64,000 nt of DNA, from the NCBI GenBank assembly GCA_017465865.1, contig JAFTVF010000013.1, positions 186,001-250,000 of the forward strand, written 5' to 3'. The stretch is from Clostridia bacterium (GTDB lineage Bacteria; Bacillota; Clostridia; Christensenellales; Borkfalkiaceae). The notes beneath the pieces were generated by a model, which was not told the DNA's origin, searched no databases, and saw nothing but the letters and a program-made list of their open reading frames with translations. Position numbers and translations under genes: made by a program. Of this stretch, positions 43,101-51,294 are shown piece by piece. How positions within the stretch are numbered: position 1 is the stretch's first letter; each line of letters begins with the position of its first letter.

Positions 43101-46100
43101 TACTCGCCGTTGAAGCGGTAGTAGGACATATCCTCGGTATCGGTCGGCTGAGGTGTTGCACCCGCCGAACCCGTATGCGTGCTTGCCTGTAAGGTAAGTC
43201 CCGTTACCGTGCCGTTATCGGCTCTTTCGCCCGTTGCGTTATAGAAATATTCGGGTTCTTCGGGCAAGTTCGCTTCGTATTCTTCTGCCGTTATCGAACG
43301 CATATTATCGATTAAATACGTACCGCCGTTGGTATCGGTAATCTGGAGAGTGTTCATACTGCCAGACAGGTAAACCGTCGTCCATGCGCCCTCTACAAGT
43401 GCCTCGCAAGGACTTCCGCCAATGCTAAACGCCGTGTTCGCCGTCGCAACCGTTGCGCCCGAACCCACGGGTGCGTAAACGTCTATCGCCCAATAACCAG
43501 TCTTGGTAGCAATGTCGTTGTACGGCGATTTGTCGCTCGGGAGATTGATATTCAGGTAGCCTGCCGCTTTCGTAAACGTAAGCGCACTGTTCCCGTCCGT
43601 TGCGTTTTCACTCGTAAGCCCTACGTTCGTGAAACCTTTACTACCCATACTAAATTGCCACGTCGTACCATAGTCAAGCGTATAGAAGAGCAACGTTACG
43701 CCACCTGTGTCGTTGACGCGGATACCAACGCTTTCAAAGTTGTAACCGCTTACCGCGCGCTCTGCCGACGTTACGGGACGAATATTATCGATATAGATAT
43801 TGTCGCCCGAAGCAAAACCGCCCGTCGCAATAAATCTTGCCTGCGTCTTGCCTTGCGCTACCCAGAAGTCGTAATCTGCTCTGCTGAAATAGAACGTCTT
43901 CCAAGCGTCCGCGCGAACACCCGTCGTAGGATACGTAACGCTGTCAACAGGGTTTGTAAACGTCATATCATGCTCGTAGGTAACTGCACTAAGACTACCG
44001 TTACTATGCTTTGTGTCGCGACGGAAGTTGTTGTTACTCTTAGTCGCTTTCGCGTCGAATGCGATATAGTCTACGTCGCTGTCTGCAAAGAAGGACGCTA
44101 AGAATTCAACCGTCGCATTCATTGCAGGAGAAGTACCGTTGGCATTGATTTGCAACATCTTATTACCGTCCGTACCGCCGTCTACGACAGAAAGGGATCC
44201 CGTCGTGTCTGCCGCCGTGAAATAGCTGTGTACTGTGTTGTCTTCAAAGGATACCTTATCCGAATATTTCGCCGTTAAGGTAACGTTTCCAGAGATATTC
44301 CAAGTACCCGTCGTAGGCACAAGCTCGTCGCCGTTGTACCAGCCGAGGAAATCACGGTAAGACGTAGGCGTTGCCAAGGTATAGCTTACGCCGTAACCAA
44401 CCGTTTGCGTGGTGTTTGCCACACTGCCCTCGCCCGCTTCGTACGTTACCGTGCAGCTGGTAAGAGGCTCGAAACCGTCGAAGTAATACGTACCTGCCGT
44501 GCTGCCTTGGATAATCAGGAAACGTCCGTCGGCGGTCATTTCGCTTGCCGTTACGATAATCTGTGTCCACTCGTTTGCTTTCAAGTCAATACCCGCACCG
44601 CCGTTGAATTTACCGTTCACGCCGTTGCCAAAATTGCTCGTACCCGTGCCGTTGATGCCTACCGTACTGTAAACCCAGAACGTAAAGCCGTTCTTTAAGT
44701 CTGCGAGCATACCGTTTTTAATATACAACGCAACGTAGCCATTCGTTTTCTCAAACGACAGCGATTGCTTGCCGTCCTTCACGATCTGCGTATCGAAACG
44801 GATATTCGAAGGAATTTGTGTATCCGCTTGGACTTTCAAAAGCTCTGCGCTGTTCGTATCGTAGTAATACAAATCGTAATCGTTCGCCGAGTTATCCAAT
44901 ACTGCGCCCGCACCCGTTTCAAAGCTGTACGCCTCCGCACGGTATTCTTCTGCGGTAAGGAAACGGATATTATCTACTGTGTAGGTACTCGCCGTCGTGT
45001 CGTAGAAACGGGTAATGATATTGTCCGTTGCAGGAACCTTTGCATACAGGGTATTCCAGCCCTTTTCAAGCGGCGCATAAGCACTGCCCGTTACTAAGGA
45101 CGCGTCCGAACCCTCGGGTACGTACAAATCGTACGCGATATAGCCCGCCGCACGCAGTTCCTTTTCTTTAACGGATTCTAAGTTATGGTTCAATACCATT
45201 CTGGTCTCGCCCGCATTTTTCGTAAACGTCAACGCGGCTACACCGTCGGTAACGTTCTCACTCGTATACTTCGCCGTATCAGCGCTCAGACCGCTGAATT
45301 GCAACTGCCACTGGCTAGTTTCTTCGTGGTCGTAGAGATAAATAACCGTACCGTCTTTTCTGATACCGCCGTATTCGAAGCTGTACCAATTATACGCCGC
45401 AGTCTTTTCTTCTGCCGTTACCGCACGGATATTATCGATATAATACCCCTCGCCACCCTCGAGAATGCCCGCACCTAAATTTACAAAAACTCCTCTATCG
45501 CCTACGTTGTTTGCAAGGCAAGCCTCGTAAGCCGATCTCGGCATATAATAGGTTTGGTAATACCCGATAGGCGCAGTTTCGTAACTCTCGTTATAGCTGT
45601 AATCGCAATAAGTCGTCCAAGTAACACTCGAAGTATAATTTCTGTAATAAATCGTCTTAGGCGAGCCTTTTGTCGTGTCGAAATCTGAAGCGAATTTCAA
45701 ATCAAACGCCATATACGCTATGTCTTCGTCTTCGAACATTGCGTCCATATACTTCTCGTTCAGCTTCGCGCGGGCGTTGTTGTTATTGTTTTCGTCATTG
45801 GAGGTATCTTGCGCCTTAACGTTCAGCGCACCGTCCACAACGGAAACCGTCGCTCTACCGCCCTCGGTAACGTACGAGGGCAATTTATTATCGTTAAAGT
45901 CGATTGCGCCCGAAATAACTTCGCAGGTCTGCGTTTTGCCCATGAACTCCGCCGTGATCGTCGCCGTACCGTTCTTGATATGGGTCAGCTTACCCGTTTT
46001 GTCTACCTTTACAACGCTCTCGTCCGAGGATCTGTACACCGCGTGCGCGCCCTTGAACGTAACGTTATTCAGCGTATCGGAAAGGGTGGCGTTCAGCTGT

Positions 46101-46912
46101 GCCGTTCCGTCTTCTTTTACGTATTTCACGCTCTTATCCAAGCTAATCCCGTACGCGTAATCCGTAATCGCATTTTTGATTTCAGCCAAGGTAGCATACG
46201 TATTGCCGAGGTACGAATACCCGCCCTCTACCTGCGTAACGCCGTGCGCAGAATAAAGCTGTGCGCCGTCGATATACTGCGTAAACGCGCGCATTGCGTT
46301 GTCTATTTCTTTGTAGTCGGGGTCGGCATGCGCCTCGATCGCTACGTACGCCGCCGTACGCACGTTATCGCTGTAACTAATATCCGTGTATTCGTACGTC
46401 GTATTACCGTTTACCGTTTCCGCGATATACCCTACGCCAACGAATTCTTTCGCGTAGTTTTTCAGCGATAAATCGATAACGGCGTTTGCGCGGTAGTACG
46501 TCTCCCCGCTTTCTTCGTCCGTGTATTCGTACAAGCCTTTCTCGATCGTTTCGCCCGTTTTATAGAATTCGTAATTTAATTTCTTGGATACGCCCGCATA
46601 GTCGGTAACGTCGATCGTTCCGTCCTCGTCGGTATCGATATCCGAATACTGCATCACGAACACGCCCATTGTCTTCGTGCCTGTTGCAAGCTCTGCGTAT
46701 TCCTTTTCACCGAGCTCTGCGATAAAACGCATACCCAAAGGCTCGCTAAACCGGATAGACGCACCGTCTACCATTTCAAAGCGAGTGGTTTGCGTTTCTG
46801 CCGTCGCCGAATTTACGTTCGGCGAGAAGATAAGCGCCGCCCCCGCAACTGCCGTCGTTGCCGTCGTGGCTAATAATACGGAAAGCAAGCTGTTTTTCAT
46901 TTTCTTTTTCAT
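40193..46912 (-). CDS. Giant secreted protein (2239 residues): DGASIR, Big_2, type-B and type-C modules, C-terminal DEP/DxYP TIM barrel
   Basis: Signal peptide (1 to about 38); DGASIR domain (motif at 49-54, the same place as in the 1424-residue protein); a Big_2-like Ig domain near 255-331 (SSDESVVKVDKTGKLTHIKNG). Several type-B modules follow, each closing in IDN[IM]R-x-[LVI]-T-[AS]-E-[EA] (about 332-815 and 890-1210), with an InlB/Flg_new-type repeat at about 818-886. Two type-C modules with DFTGxNMP (about 1225-1458 and 1465-1711) come next. The C-terminal barrel has MLGDEP (Asp1890-Glu1891), YDAYP (Asp1969), VVTQSLV and GVKQISYFTYW. A Cys-rich insert (five Cys, 1754-1771) lies near the barrel start. 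No cell-wall anchor motif is seen. Likely a secreted, multi-binding glycosidase; substrate unknown. It is coupled to a small peptide upstream. Confidence 0.8.
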   Translation of the reverse strand: MKKKMKNSLLSVLLATTATTAVAGAALIFSPNVNSATAETQTTRFEMVDGASIRFSEPLGMRFIAELGEKEYAELATGTKTMGVFVMQYSDIDTDEDGTIDVTDYAGVSKKLNYEFYKTGETIEKGLYEYTDEESGETYYRANAVIDLSLKNYAKEFVGVGYIAETVNGNTTYEYTDISYSDNVRTAAYVAIEAHADPDYKEIDNAMRAFTQYIDGAQLYSAHGVTQVEGGYSYLGNTYATLAEIKNAITDYAYGISLDKSVKYVKEDGTAQLNATLSDTLNNVTFKGAHAVYRSSDESVVKVDKTGKLTHIKNGTATITAEFMGKTQTCEVISGAIDFNDNKLPSYVTEGGRATVSVVDGALNVKAQDTSNDENNNNNARAKLNEKYMDAMFEDEDIAYMAFDLKFASDFDTTKGSPKTIYYRNYTSSVTWTTYCDYSYNESYETAPIGYYQTYYMPRSAYEACLANNVGDRGVFVNLGAGILEGGEGYYIDNIRAVTAEEKTAAYNWYSFEYGGIRKDGTVIYLYDHEETSQWQLQFSGLSADTAKYTSENVTDGVAALTFTKNAGETRMVLNHNLESVKEKELRAAGYIAYDLYVPEGSDASLVTGSAYAPLEKGWNTLYAKVPATDNIITRFYDTTASTYTVDNIRFLTAEEYRAEAYSFETGAGAVLDNSANDYDLYYYDTNSAELLKVQADTQIPSNIRFDTQIVKDGKQSLSFEKTNGYVALYIKNGMLADLKNGFTFWVYSTVGINGTGTSNFGNGVNGKFNGGAGIDLKANEWTQIIVTASEMTADGRFLIIQGSTAGTYYFDGFEPLTSCTVTYEAGEGSVANTTQTVGYGVSYTLATPTSYRDFLGWYNGDELVPTTGTWNISGNVTLTAKYSDKVSFEDNTVHSYFTAADTTGSLSVVDGGTDGNKMLQINANGTSPAMNATVEFLASFFADSDVDYIAFDAKATKSNNNFRRDTKHSNGSLSAVTYEHDMTFTNPVDSVTYPTTGVRADAWKTFYFSRADYDFWVAQGKTQARFIATGGFASGDNIYIDNIRPVTSAERAVSGYNFESVGIRVNDTGGVTLLFYTLDYGTTWQFSMGSKGFTNVGLTSENATDGNSALTFTKAAGYLNINLPSDKSPYNDIATKTGYWAIDVYAPVGSGATVATANTAFSIGGSPCEALVEGAWTTVYLSGSMNTLQITDTNGGTYLIDNMRSITAEEYEANLPEEPEYFYNATGERADNGTVTGLTLQASTHTGSAGATPQPTDTEDMSYYRFNGEYGLDDFLVMDFTGNNMPFVSFFTTGVTNTIYNHAENADVKGWIFANGLTQNNGYPYGNWDGAHANRLAMIGPYKINYKYDDNGSNTALTQLRANVGSATSPNAIAMSQLNGTTDEYRMIIGYVASGTEMHLRILVWNLTTGAEFYSETIDKDQPVADWEGDIVLYGHFGKETVVNKVYPIVEGFDNAKATYTPAMQTYNATWNGNGLTLGKSTYEGSPNIPKVGSTDMSYIAFNGSYGYNDYVVFDFTGSNMPIISFANNEVTNTVFNNASTTQTSSTDSTLWAGIADESVTGWVWFNGLYQDDGTAYGGMTNAHASRLTLIGKNKVLCFDDNSNGKGGGFRANLGSASDMNPLSIRALQNVTETYRMIIGFDESSKKLQMCAINMVTGDIVYQYDWAFGNHTLTEGSIALHGQFGKTTVLDQVIGVVENTTLDALITKYGKDTDYSDEDPVVLNRYAYSGPSDGTWRIDSMKYHDKHTDGSTCNGYNCTCTDSACTNTHCTADYVDNRTVANYETYKNAGFNILLAQDSISVSESSWETNGKLIMDKAHEAGLKVILTDGRIQDLSEPVYWKDGVLTGTAWTIGSGGKFSSTGALDAYIYNCLSLYKDHPAFYGVMLGDEPTYHNAYCYGEVYKSIKRVMPECYVQWNLNPLWDSESFVTNYLTGETGVTDDEAIVAAYKSYVELFIDSMGVDYVQYDAYPFKASTERKDFMGVTIYEKTTPYIMETTLRNIQAVAEIAKERGIDVKVVTQSLVMRSGGSSGDIVTRQVTEDDARWLNNYLMGFGVKQISYFTYWTKAANSSSGEWFDDGGSFVKRDGTTTALYDFMKTIMANNTAFAPTISHFDYNGSKVVTNSYQYASGHIAWGTLSSDSFKWVTGATTSTDATLVTELYDKENYNYMYMVMNTIDPNEKNANSKDTTQTITVTLDSSITEFYVYDQSGNRSLVTTGNTYTVLLTAGQAVYLLPKF
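43465..44215 (-). repeat. Copy 1 of a 750-bp duplicated type-B module pair
   Basis: This stretch of the 2239-residue gene closely matches 47905-48660 in DNA, with long runs differing only at scattered bases; both code for FTNPVDSVTYPTTG and SGDNIYIDNIRP. The resemblance falls away outside these limits. Confidence 0.8.
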
Positions 46913-46927
46913 CTCTTTCTTTCCTCC

Positions 46928-47095
46928 TTAACCGAAAATCCCATCGCCTTGTACTTGGTCGTTATCTGCGTTAGGGTCGTCCTGCGACGCCATGATAACG
47001 TCCCTGCTTATGAGGCGCACCTCTATCATAGGGGTTGTGTATAACGTTTTCATATACCCCCTACCCTGCACTTTGTTGTTTTGTTCTACTGCCAT
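46928..47095 (-). CDS. Small acidic peptide (55 or 41 residues), homologous to the one at 5875-6003
   Basis: ATG 47095 has AAGGAGA about eight bases upstream and gives 55 residues. A second ATG at 47053 after AGGGGG gives 41 residues and aligns best with the 42-residue peptide of system I. The conserved part is Y-[ST]-x-P-x-[VI]-[DE]-V, then R-D-V-I-M-A-S, then an Asp-rich tail ending GDGIFG. The TAA stop merges with the GGAGG of the giant gene, the same layout as in system I. No signal peptide. Function unknown: candidates are a leader-type regulator of translation of the giant protein, a secreted signalling peptide, or a small partner protein. Confidence 0.75.
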   Translation of the reverse strand: MAVEQNNKVQGRGYMKTLYTTPMIEVRLISRDVIMASQDDPNADNDQVQGDGIFG

Positions 47096-47125
47096 TATAG
47101 TAGTCTCCTTTTTTTTGCACGTTCC

Positions 47126-47156
47126 GCGCGGTCGTCGCTTTAAGCTGCGACCGCGC
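47126..47156. other. Strong hairpin before the second small peptide
   Basis: GCGCGGTCG/CGACCGCGC encloses a nested GCTT/AAGC stem in the 140-bp gap. On the minus strand it is not followed by T residues, so it is not a standard terminator for the upstream gene. It is placed to shield the upstream mRNA end or to form the leader of the peptide. Confidence 0.55.
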
Positions 47157-47235
47157 TTTCCGTTAATTTTTTTATCGTGCACTTACTAACCTTTTTCCCT
47201 CTTATGCTTATTTTAGCCGTGTAACCGCTTGGCGA

Positions 47236-49653
47236 TTATTCCGCGTCTGCGGGCAACGGTGCAAACCCGTCGAGATAGATGGTCGTCCAATCCCCTTTCA
47301 GTCTCAAAGCCTGTGAAGCTTCTCCCGACAAATCCCTCAGGTCTTCCTTTGTAACGGTGATCTGCGTCCATTCGTTCGCATTGATAGAGCTTTCAAGGAA
47401 AGGCTTATCAAATGCATTGCAGAAGTTGCTTGCGTCGATCGCCTTATCGCTGTAAATCCAGAACGTGAAGCCGTTCTTCATACTTGCCCAGAAATCACTG
47501 TCCGCTCTCATTTGCAGATTTACCTGTGCACCGTCAGACGCTTTCTCCACCTTAACCGAATATTTGCCGTCTTTCACTTGTTCATTATTAAAGCTCACAC
47601 CTGTCGAGTTGCCCGTGAACGCAATCGAGTATCTATTCGCACTATGATCCGCACCTGCGTACCAGTAATAAGTCGTGCCGTCAGTTTCATTGTGGCGCAA
47701 CCCGCTCGCGTTCGCCTCGAAGCTGTATGCGCCCGCCTTGTATTCCTCTGCCGTAATCGAGCGAATATTATCAATTAAATACGTACCGCCCGTCGTATCG
47801 GTAAGTTTAACTACGTTCATGTTATTACTAAGGTAGTACGTCGACCATGCGCCTTTCTTCGGCGTAACGCCGGGGTAGTTCGTCGTTTGATAGATAAACG
47901 TCGTATCTGCATCTTCGGGTACGTAAATATCAATCGCCCAGTAGCCCGTCTTGGTAACGATGTCGGTGTACGGAGATTTATTGCTCGGCATGTTAATAGA
48001 AAGCTCGCCTGCCGCTTTCGTAAACTTCAGTGCACTGTTACCGTCCGTTGCGTTTTCACTCGTAATCCCTACGTTCGTGAAACCAGCACTACCCATATTA
48101 AATTGCCACGTCGTACCCTTGTCAAGCATATAGAACAGCAACGTTACGCCACCTGCGTCGTTAACGCGGATACCCACGCTTTCAAAGCTGTAACCGCTTA
48201 CCGCGCGTTCTGCCGACGTTGCAGGACGAATGTTGTCGATATAGATATTGTCGCCCGAAGCAAAACCGCCCGTAGCGATAAATCTTGCCTCCGTTTTGTT
48301 TTGCGATACCCAGAAATCGTAATCCGCTCTGCTGAAATAGAAGGTCTTCCAAGCGTCCGCACGAACACCCGTGGTAGGATAGGTAACGCTGTCAACAGGG
48401 TTCGTAAACGTCATATCGTGTTCGTAGGTAACTGCATTGAGAGCACCGCTACTATGCCGTGTATCACGACGGAAGTTGTTGTTGTTCTTCGTCGCTTTCG
48501 CGTCGAACGCGATATAGTCTACATCGCTGTCTGCAAAGTATTCAGCCAAGAACGCAACCGTTGCATTCATCGCAGGAGCTCCACCGTTGGCATGGATTTG
48601 CAACATTTTGCTACCGTTCACCCCGCCGTTTACAATAGAAAGGGATTCCGTCTGGTCTGCCACCTTGAAACAACCGGGCACAGCCTCTATGTCGTCAAAC
48701 GTTATATTCTTATTATATCTTGCGGTCAGCTCGATATCGTCCTGAATCGTCCAAGTACCCGACGTTGCTTCCCACTTATTGCCGTCCTCGTCGTACCAAC
48801 CGAGGAAGGTACAGTATTGCACGGTCGGAGAAGGAATTTCGTAAGTTTCGTTATAGTTAACGTTAATAACATTATTCGTCAACGGCATACCTTTCGAGTC
48901 AAGCGTGATCGTATAAGGGCGCGGGGTCGCTTTTAAGGTTACTTCCAACCCGCCCGATACGAGGTCTGCTTTGGTTTTATCCCACTCCATGGTATAGCCC
49001 GGCACTTTCAACTCTTCGGGAATTTCGGGGAACACGAAGCTGTCCTTGCCCTGTACCGTGTAGGTCATAGGAGCTAACACTTGTTCGCCCTCTTCGTCTA
49101 CAAACGTAACCGTGTACAGCGTATCCGTTCTTACTGCGTTTACTACCTTGTTTGCCACGCCGTCAAGCTCGAACTCTTCCCAAGCTACGTCTCGGTCCGC
49201 AACCGTATCGTATGCCGACACGTCGGGCGTAATCGAGTCTTTCGCGGTGTCTACGTCGTAGGTTTTGGAAGCAACCTCTTCGCCGTCCACCTTGAATACT
49301 ACCGTGTGCGTTTTCTTCGTCGCGGTGTACGTTGCCTTGTAGATTACGTCGTCTTCAACCGCCGTAAGCTCCTTATCCCAGCCCTTAAACGCGTAGGTGT
49401 ACCAAGTATCCTCCGCTTTCGTGGGGTTCGCGGGAGCTTCGGGGATTACACCCTCTTCCACTTTCTCGTTGGAAAGTAACGTGTTGTCGTCGTCAACGAA
49501 TTTTACTTCGTACTTCTCTTTCGTCGCGGGTGCGGACGAGCTGCTCGAAGAACTGGAGCTGGTTGTGGACGAGCTGTTGTCGCAAGCGGCGGCTACGCCC
49601 AAGGCTGTCGTTACTGTCAACATAGCAAGCAACAATTTGAGTTTTTTGTTCAT
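47236..49653 (-). CDS. Surface lipoprotein with InlB-type repeats and type-B modules (805 residues)
   Basis: The signal peptide ends AAAC (Cys24) and is followed by a run of serines. Residues of about 45-330 hold several InlB/Flg_new-like beta repeats (TYAFKGWDKELTAVEDD, FLGWYDEDGNKWEA...ELTARYN). From about 335 to the end are type-B modules with IDNIRPATSAER and IDNIRSITAEEY endings. No catalytic domain. One module pair is nearly the same as in the neighbouring 2239-residue protein. Probable role: anchoring or capturing glycan at the cell surface in system II, comparable to the 1855-residue lipoprotein in system I. AAGGAG supports the start. Confidence 0.75.
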   Translation of the reverse strand: MNKKLKLLLAMLTVTTALGVAAACDNSSSTTSSSSSSSSSAPATKEKYEVKFVDDDNTLLSNEKVEEGVIPEAPANPTKAEDTWYTYAFKGWDKELTAVEDDVIYKATYTATKKTHTVVFKVDGEEVASKTYDVDTAKDSITPDVSAYDTVADRDVAWEEFELDGVANKVVNAVRTDTLYTVTFVDEEGEQVLAPMTYTVQGKDSFVFPEIPEELKVPGYTMEWDKTKADLVSGGLEVTLKATPRPYTITLDSKGMPLTNNVINVNYNETYEIPSPTVQYCTFLGWYDEDGNKWEATSGTWTIQDDIELTARYNKNITFDDIEAVPGCFKVADQTESLSIVNGGVNGSKMLQIHANGGAPAMNATVAFLAEYFADSDVDYIAFDAKATKNNNNFRRDTRHSSGALNAVTYEHDMTFTNPVDSVTYPTTGVRADAWKTFYFSRADYDFWVSQNKTEARFIATGGFASGDNIYIDNIRPATSAERAVSGYSFESVGIRVNDAGGVTLLFYMLDKGTTWQFNMGSAGFTNVGITSENATDGNSALKFTKAAGELSINMPSNKSPYTDIVTKTGYWAIDIYVPEDADTTFIYQTTNYPGVTPKKGAWSTYYLSNNMNVVKLTDTTGGTYLIDNIRSITAEEYKAGAYSFEANASGLRHNETDGTTYYWYAGADHSANRYSIAFTGNSTGVSFNNEQVKDGKYSVKVEKASDGAQVNLQMRADSDFWASMKNGFTFWIYSDKAIDASNFCNAFDKPFLESSINANEWTQITVTKEDLRDLSGEASQALRLKGDWTTIYLDGFAPLPADAE
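47905..48660 (-). repeat. Copy 2 of the 750-bp duplicated type-B module pair
   Basis: Partner of 43465-44215. The two copies sit in neighbouring genes in the same orientation, about 4.4 kb apart, which permits recombination between them. Confidence 0.8.
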
Positions 49654-49698
49654 AAGTTTTCTCCTTTTTCAATATTTTTTATTTTTTTATTTCTGGTT

Positions 49699-51222
49699 TT
49701 AATAGGGCATTACGTAGGTCGCTTCGCCCTCCGTTTGTTTTACGGTCAGCTTGCCCTTTTTCAGCTTCACCGTCGTGCGCTCGCCCTTTACGTACACCGC
49801 GGCGTATTTGTACCTTTCGTCAAACGTAAGCGTTGCCGTTTGCAGGGGGTTAGCGTACTTTTTCGCAGGGTCGATCACGTTCTGCACCATGTACAGATAA
49901 TTGCCCTTTTTCTCGTCGTAGAGTTCGGTTACGAGCGCCGCGCCCTTGTCGATCTTCACTTCCTTTACCGCCGTGAGATCGGGGGTCGGGTATTGAAGCC
50001 GTACGTATTCTAAATCCCAGCCCTTGGCAGGCTTGGCGTACAGCTTACTCGACTTGTACTCGAAGTTCAAAACGATCGGTGCGAGCTTTTGCTCCTCTGC
50101 CATAATCTTTTGCATCCAGTAGTACATATCCGTCTTTTCACCGTGCCACGTAATAAACGACTTGCCGTCCTCAAAATGCTCGGCGTTGTTGTCCGCTTTC
50201 GTGAAGTAGGTGAAGTAGGAAATCTGCTTGACACCAAAGCCCACGAGCGCGTTGTTCAGCCAGCGCATATCCGCTTCGGTGAAGCAACGGAATTTCTTGT
50301 CGTCGTTGCGATACCGCATATCGAAATTAAAGGTCTGCGTTACGAAATAGAATTCCGCGTTATATTCCTTGGCGAGCTTCGACACCATTTGCAGAGCGAA
50401 GAAATACCAGTTGGCGATATATTCCTCACGGTACAAGGGGTACATATCATATTGAATATACGTCGCGCCCGTCTTTTCCATAAACAGACGGATATACGAC
50501 TCGTACGCCTTTTCGATGATCTGTTCGTTACTAAGCCCGTCCACGTTCCCAAGCGGAGGACAATGGAATTGCCGCCAGATCGGGTCGAAGGCGATGCCGA
50601 TCGGGTGCAGGTTGTACTGGATATACGCTTCGGGTGCTACGCGCTTCAACGAACGGTACATTTGCCCGTAGCTTTCCGCGTGGTAGAAGTTCGGCTCGTC
50701 GCCGAGCATGATACCGTAAAACGCGGGGTGGTCTTTATACAGCGACAGACACTCCGCCACGTACGCGTCCAAATCCGCTTCGGTGGCAAACTGCTTGCCC
50801 TCGCCGATCAAGCCGTACTTCTCGTGCTGGTAGATCGTGCCGTCCTTTGCCATTGCGATAATTTCATCTTTCGTGCCGAAGTCTTGCTTGGTAAGGCGTT
50901 GGATACGAACGTCGTTCAAAATTACCTTATCAATACCCGCCTCTAACGCGTAATCGAGCGCGCGTTTTGCGCGGCTGTTTTCCCAGTCTTTCGCCGCTTC
51001 CTCGTCTACCGCCGCCGCAGACTGCGGAAAATAAATAGTCATTCCCGCGTCCTTGTATTCCTTGATACGCTTTACGGACAGGTAATCCTCGCCCGAATGA
51101 TAATCTACGCCGTCGATATTCCAGCCGTCGATTAGCGCGGAATAAGCGTAGAAATCGAATTGCTTGTTGCTTTCCGAATAATCGGGCGCTGTGGGGATCG
51201 TTCCTTTTTTACAAAAAAACAT
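49699..51222 (-). CDS. DEP/DxYP TIM-barrel protein without signal peptide (subfamily II)
   Basis: A 507-residue protein closely related to the lipoprotein encoded just upstream. The two align from CKKGTIPTAPDYS onwards, but here only MFF precedes the cysteine, so the hydrophobic signal segment is gone and the protein should stay in the cytosol. Landmarks are GWNIDGVDY, ILNDVRI, IMLGDEP (Asp175-Glu176), YIQYNLHP, QYDMYP (Asp259), FYFVTQTFN, GFGVKQISYFTYF and a C-terminal KQTEGEATYVMPY. AAAGGAG before the ATG shows that this short start is used. Function as for the family: probable glycosidase, unproven. Confidence 0.78.
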   Translation of the reverse strand: MFFCKKGTIPTAPDYSESNKQFDFYAYSALIDGWNIDGVDYHSGEDYLSVKRIKEYKDAGMTIYFPQSAAAVDEEAAKDWENSRAKRALDYALEAGIDKVILNDVRIQRLTKQDFGTKDEIIAMAKDGTIYQHEKYGLIGEGKQFATEADLDAYVAECLSLYKDHPAFYGIMLGDEPNFYHAESYGQMYRSLKRVAPEAYIQYNLHPIGIAFDPIWRQFHCPPLGNVDGLSNEQIIEKAYESYIRLFMEKTGATYIQYDMYPLYREEYIANWYFFALQMVSKLAKEYNAEFYFVTQTFNFDMRYRNDDKKFRCFTEADMRWLNNALVGFGVKQISYFTYFTKADNNAEHFEDGKSFITWHGEKTDMYYWMQKIMAEEQKLAPIVLNFEYKSSKLYAKPAKGWDLEYVRLQYPTPDLTAVKEVKIDKGAALVTELYDEKKGNYLYMVQNVIDPAKKYANPLQTATLTFDERYKYAAVYVKGERTTVKLKKGKLTVKQTEGEATYVMPY

Positions 51223-51252
51223 TTTTCGTCGTTCTCCTTTTATAGCGTTTTT

Positions 51253-51285
51253 ACCAAGCTGTGAAAGGACGTTTCACAGCTTGGT
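51253..51285. other. Perfect 14-bp-stem hairpin between the DEP twin genes
   Basis: ACCAAGCTGTGAAA and TTTCACAGCTTGGT flank a 5-base loop. It falls in the 72-bp gap between the lipoprotein and cytosolic copies. No T-run follows on the minus strand, so it may set their relative levels by blocking RNA decay. Confidence 0.65.
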
Positions 51286-51294
51286 CGTTATTTC

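Noticed and set aside
47126..47156. Terminator for the 805-residue lipoprotein gene
   Set aside because: No T-run follows on the minus strand; kept as a structural element only.
49699..51222. Frameshift hiding a signal peptide in the DEP protein
   Set aside because: The DNA before the start is a ribosome site and a perfect hairpin; no hydrophobic coding stretch exists in any frame.
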